NCBI GenBank assembly: GCA_025359105.1
Contig: JANYHK010000084.1
Span: 1 to 32,730, forward strand
Origin: Myxococcales bacterium
GTDB lineage: Bacteria; Myxococcota_A; Polyangia; Polyangiales; Polyangiaceae
Reading direction: 5' to 3'
Length of the DNA stretch: 32,730 bases
Positions within the stretch are counted from its first letter, which is position 1. The number at the start of each line of letters is the position of its first letter. Below are positions 31,428-32,730 of this stretch, piece after piece. Position numbers and translations under genes: made by a program. A model generated the notes under the pieces. It did not search any database. It saw only the letters and a program-made list of their open reading frames with translations, and had not been told where the DNA came from.

Positions 31428-32708
31428 ATGTCCCATGACGCCACGACCGGCGCCGGTAGAGCGGCGGAGCTCGTCTTCGACTGGAACGAGGTGAACCGCA
31501 AGGGCCGTCTCATCTCCAAGGGATACACGCTCTTCGACGAGACACTGCGCGACGGCCTGCAGAACCCGTCGGTCAAGGACCCGCCGATCGAGGACAAGCT
31601 CAAGATCCTCCACCTGATGGAAGATCTCGGCATCCACGAGGCCGACATCGGCCTCCCCGGATCCAGCAAGCGCGCCTTCGACGACGTCCTCCGCCTGTGC
31701 AAGGAGGTCGTCGACTGCAAGATGAACATCAAGATCGCGTGCGCCGGACGCACGGTGGTCTCCGACATCACGCCGATGATCGAGGTCTCCCAGCGCGCCG
31801 GCCTTCCCATCGAGGTGTACGCATTCATCGGCTCGAGCCCCATTCGCCAGTACGCCGAGGAGTGGGACGTCGGGCTCATCGCCAAGCGCAGCTGCGAGGC
31901 GATCGACGTGGCTGTGAAGGCCGGCCTCCCCGTCGCGTACGTGACGGAGGACACGACGCGATCGCGCCCCGACGTCCTCACCACGCTGTTCCGCGCCGCG
32001 ATCGATCACGGCGCCACGCGCCTCTGCCTCTCCGACACCGTCGGCCACGCGACGCCGGACGGCGTGAAGAACCTCATCGAGTTCACCAAGAACGTCGTCG
32101 CCGGCACCGGGGCGAAGAACATCGGCATCGACTGGCACGGCCACAACGATCGCGGCTTCGCCCTCGAGAACGCGATCTGGGCGCTCGAGTTCGGCGCCGA
32201 CCGCGTGCACGCCACGGCGCTGGGCATCGGCGAGCGCGTCGGCAACGCGCAGATGGAGCTCCTACTCCTGAACCTGAAGCTCCTCGGCCAGCTCGATCAC
32301 GATCTGACCAAGCTCCTCGAGTACTGCGAGACCGTCGCCAGGGCGACCGAGTGGGACGTGCCCATCAACTACCCGCTCGTCGGACGCGACGCGTTCCGCA
32401 CCGCGACGGGTGTTCACGCCGCCGCGATCATCAAGGCGATGAGCAAGGGCGACGCGTGGCTCGCCGACCGCATCTACAGCGGCGTGCCGGCGGGGATGTT
32501 CGGCCGCGGGCAGGAGATCTGCATCGGCTTCATGAGCGGCGCCTCGAACGTGAACTACTGGCTCAGCTCGCGCGGCATCAAGGGCGACGACGCGCTCGTC
32601 GCGGAAATCCTGAAGGTAGCCAAAGGCCACGACCACATCCTGTCGGAGGACGAGGTCCTCGCCGTGATCCAGCGCGTGCGCCCCGAGGTCCTGCCTCGCG
32701 CGACGTGA
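31428..32708 (+). CDS. 2-isopropylmalate/homocitrate synthase family enzyme (HMGL-like)
   Basis: A 426-residue Claisen-condensing TIM-barrel enzyme that joins acetyl-CoA to a 2-oxoacid. Signature 1 is FDETLRDGLQNPSVKDP (about 36-52; LeuA normally has DGEQ), metal and substrate residues lie in GIDWHGHNDRGFALENAIWALEFGADRVHATALGIGERVGN (about 226-266). The barrel is followed by a helical part, but the 100-plus-residue C-terminal leucine-binding regulatory domain of classical LeuA is missing, so feedback control by leucine is unlikely. Related families are isopropylmalate, homocitrate and citramalate synthases, and the exact substrate is open. It is divergent from a LuxR regulator. It ends 22 bases before the window edge. 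Confidence 0.9.
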   Translation: MSHDATTGAGRAAELVFDWNEVNRKGRLISKGYTLFDETLRDGLQNPSVKDPPIEDKLKILHLMEDLGIHEADIGLPGSSKRAFDDVLRLCKEVVDCKMNIKIACAGRTVVSDITPMIEVSQRAGLPIEVYAFIGSSPIRQYAEEWDVGLIAKRSCEAIDVAVKAGLPVAYVTEDTTRSRPDVLTTLFRAAIDHGATRLCLSDTVGHATPDGVKNLIEFTKNVVAGTGAKNIGIDWHGHNDRGFALENAIWALEFGADRVHATALGIGERVGNAQMELLLLNLKLLGQLDHDLTKLLEYCETVARATEWDVPINYPLVGRDAFRTATGVHAAAIIKAMSKGDAWLADRIYSGVPAGMFGRGQEICIGFMSGASNVNYWLSSRGIKGDDALVAEILKVAKGHDHILSEDEVLAVIQRVRPEVLPRAT

Positions 32709-32730
32709 GGGCTGCCGGTCTCGCCTCGCC

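Overview
The window is GC-rich chromosomal DNA with strong G/C third-position bias, packed genes and many 1-4 bp gene overlaps. Secreted or lipidated proteins with long Asp/Ala/Gly/Pro linkers, cysteine-rich repeat lipoproteins, a kinase-fold protein, and DUF2804 and DUF5995 proteins together suggest a myxobacterium, probably of the Polyangia/Labilithrix type. That placement is inferred from style, because there is no rRNA. I found no phage, transposase, CRISPR or tRNA signal, so this reads as ordinary chromosome rather than a mobile island.

Layout. 1-472: C-terminal end of an SPFH/band-7 protein. 485-2124 (minus): TetR regulator coupled to a secreted PHB-depolymerase-type esterase. 2314-2745: small conserved protein. 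3009-5200 (plus): B12-type radical SAM protein followed by a membrane-anchored CGPC thioredoxin. 5187-7087 (minus): DUF5995 protein overlapping a PAS histidine kinase. 7128-8177 (minus): exported polysaccharide deacetylase. 8242-9129 (plus): lipoprotein. 9208-13712 (minus): four close-packed genes (membrane metallophosphoesterase, TPR/PEGA outer-membrane protein, HAD hydrolase, exported glycosidase-like protein). 13794-14729 (plus): kinase-fold protein lacking catalytic residues. 14735-18037 (minus): phosphohexomutase, PrmC, DUF2804.

18104-18751 (plus): four-helix membrane protein. 18994-19872 (plus): Cys-rich repeat lipoprotein. 19883-23743 (minus): PcrA/UvrD helicase coupled to a PLP decarboxylase. 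23815-26264 (plus): grpE-dnaK. 26350-27441 (plus): second Cys-rich lipoprotein. 27452-27946 (minus): GNAT acetyltransferase. 28118-30195 (plus): secreted lipase plus TetR regulator. 30254-31381 (minus): LuxR-type regulator. 31428-32708 (plus): isopropylmalate/homocitrate-synthase-family enzyme.

How they fit. Housekeeping functions (grpE-dnaK, pcrA, prmC, phosphohexomutase, LeuA-like) are interleaved with an envelope and secretion theme: esterase, lipase, deacetylase, glycosidase, lipoproteins and an outer-membrane protein. No single new multi-gene system is obvious. The most interesting items are the predicted pseudokinase, two esterase/lipase-TetR modules each with a palindrome in its promoter region, a LOV-like kinase sensor lacking the photoactive Cys motif, a HAD enzyme with a changed second catalytic Asp, and the radical SAM-thioredoxin pair. 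No gene-free stretch exceeds 300 bases; the longest are 2746-3008 and 18752-18993.
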